NCBI GenBank assembly: GCA_016714225.1
Contig: JADJNS010000001.1
Location: 124,001-188,000, forward strand
Reading direction: 5' to 3'
DNA: 64,000 nucleotides
Source of the DNA: Archangiaceae bacterium
GTDB taxonomy: Bacteria > Myxococcota > Myxococcia > Myxococcales > Myxococcaceae
In this document: positions 63,323 to 64,000 of the stretch, in pieces
How positions within the stretch are numbered: the stretch's first letter is position 1
Layout: each line of letters starts with the position of its first letter
Program-made: the position numbers and the translations under genes
Notes under the pieces: generated by a model
Told to the model about the DNA's origin: nothing
Database searches by the model: none
What the model saw: the letters and a program-made list of their open reading frames with translations, nothing else

Positions 63323-64000
63323 TTGAAGTTCCTCTGTTCGGGGTGCAGCCGGCTGGTCGACGTCGAACGCTTTCGCCTCGAGGGCGGTGCCCTGGTGGTG
63401 ACCTGCCTGAGCTGTGGCGCCGAGCACCGCACCGCGCCGCCCCACCAGAGCGTGGCCAGCGAGGCGCCGCTGCAGCGGATCAGCGCTCCGGCCGCTCCGG
63501 CCGCTCCGCTCGCTGCGGTCGCCCCCCCGCCGCCCACGGTCGACGAGCGCGTGTTCGACGTGCCGCCCGGGCACTGCCCCAAGTGCATCAGCCGGCGCTC
63601 GCCGAAAGACGAGGCCTGCCCCACCTGCGGCATGGTGTTCGCAAACGCGCTCGACACCTTCAGCCCCGGCGAGTGGCTGAGGGCCGAGTGGCTGAAGCTG
63701 CTCGCGCAGTGGGCCGACGAGCCCGCGCACCAGGCGCTGCAGCTCGAGGCGCTGAGAGGGGGCCAGCTCGCCGAGCTCGGCCGGCTCTACCGGCTGCGTC
63801 TCGCGGCCCAGCCCGGCGACCTCCCCGCGCAGCGCGGCCGCGACGAGGTGCTGCGGCTGGCGGTGCTCCCCCAGGTCTCGACGCTCAAGCCCAAGAGCGA
63901 CGGCGAGCCCACCTGGAAGGTGGTGATGCTCACCGCCGTCATTCTGATGTGTCTGCTGGCGCTCTTCCTTCTGGTGCGTCAGATGTTGACGTTGTCGTGA
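63323..64000 (+). CDS. Zinc-ribbon protein with C-terminal membrane anchor
   Basis: The 225-residue product starts at TTG 63323 (MKFLCSGCSRLVDVERF). It has two zinc-ribbon pairs, C-x2-C plus C-x2-C near residues 5-31 (CSGC, CLSC) and near 85-101 (CPKC, CPTC), with a Pro/Ala linker between. A helical region follows and a transmembrane segment ends the protein (VVMLTAVILMCLLALFLLV). The plan resembles 'zinc-ribbon and membrane tail' proteins of myxobacteria. It ends exactly at the window edge. Function is unknown. Confidence 0.75.
   Translation: MKFLCSGCSRLVDVERFRLEGGALVVTCLSCGAEHRTAPPHQSVASEAPLQRISAPAAPAAPLAAVAPPPPTVDERVFDVPPGHCPKCISRRSPKDEACPTCGMVFANALDTFSPGEWLRAEWLKLLAQWADEPAHQALQLEALRGGQLAELGRLYRLRLAAQPGDLPAQRGRDEVLRLAVLPQVSTLKPKSDGEPTWKVVMLTAVILMCLLALFLLVRQMLTLS

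Overview
The window is very GC-rich DNA from a bacterium, most likely a member of the Myxococcota (myxobacteria). That assignment is an inference from several traits: ECF sigma factors translationally coupled to membrane anti-sigma proteins, many lipoproteins with Cys-rich or Gly/Ser-rich stretches, a mannose-type PTS encoded together with HPr and Enzyme I, and heavy third-position G/C. Genes are tightly packed, with frequent ATGA/GTGA overlaps and many GTG or TTG starts. No rRNA, tRNA, IS transposase, phage module or CRISPR array was seen.

Layout. 1-3.9 kb: an ECF sigma/anti-sigma pair followed by a secreted protein, a Kazal-type lipoprotein and a Cys-rich lipoprotein. 4-5.8 kb (minus): a bestrophin-like channel and a membrane-fused DCC (DUF393) thiol protein. 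6-9.9 kb: a duplicated barrel-like protein and a TPR protein (minus), then a secreted protein with proA, rsfS and rlmH (plus). 10.3-12.2 kb: UPF0489 and a lipoprotein. 12.3-22.7 kb: a LigD-like protein lacking a ligase domain, a small charged protein, a glycogen debranching enzyme and treZ (minus), facing treX/glgX and treY (plus). 22.7-31 kb: a DUF6600 protein, a large lipoprotein, a carboxylesterase lipoprotein, a GH15 enzyme and a proline-rich membrane protein. 31-38 kb: a second ECF sigma/NrsF-like pair, a secreted MsrB-MsrA fusion, an M23 peptidase, YqjE/DUF3618-type membrane proteins, and a MmcQ/YjbR protein. 38-46 kb: a hybrid histidine kinase, a membrane-anchored trehalose-6-phosphate synthase, a PEGA protein, a cytochrome c/copper monooxygenase lipoprotein and a DUF4382 lipoprotein. 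46.5-49 kb: a sigma-54 activator divergent from a YegP-repeat lipoprotein that has a sigma-54-type promoter. 49.1-56.8 kb: a DsbA/FrnE-family gene with an in-frame UGA in its active site, divergent from a PTS operon (EIIA, EIIB, EIIC, EIID, HPr, EI) that runs into a sensor kinase/receiver gene and a lipoprotein. 56.8-64 kb: a Rieske oxygenase, lipoproteins, an M50 protease, a membrane protein, a DUF4142 protein and a zinc-ribbon membrane protein.

How the genes work together. Two trehalose routes are encoded: TreX/TreY/TreZ from glycogen or maltodextrin, and a GT20 synthase from UDP-glucose. A debranching enzyme and a GH15 glucoamylase or trehalase can consume the same polymers. The PTS operon carries a full phosphorelay from PEP to a mannose-family permease, and the kinase gene overlapping ptsI suggests linked signalling. 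Thiol and oxidative-damage functions recur: a DCC protein, secreted Msr, and the putative selenocysteine DsbA.

The strongest unusual signal is at 49164-49784 (minus). A DsbA/FrnE-like reading frame has TGA exactly where the first active-site Cys belongs, giving U-P-W-C. A bacterial-type SECIS hairpin with a GGUCG loop begins 12 nt after the TGA. Conventional gene calling would truncate this protein at an internal GTG and lose the whole active site.
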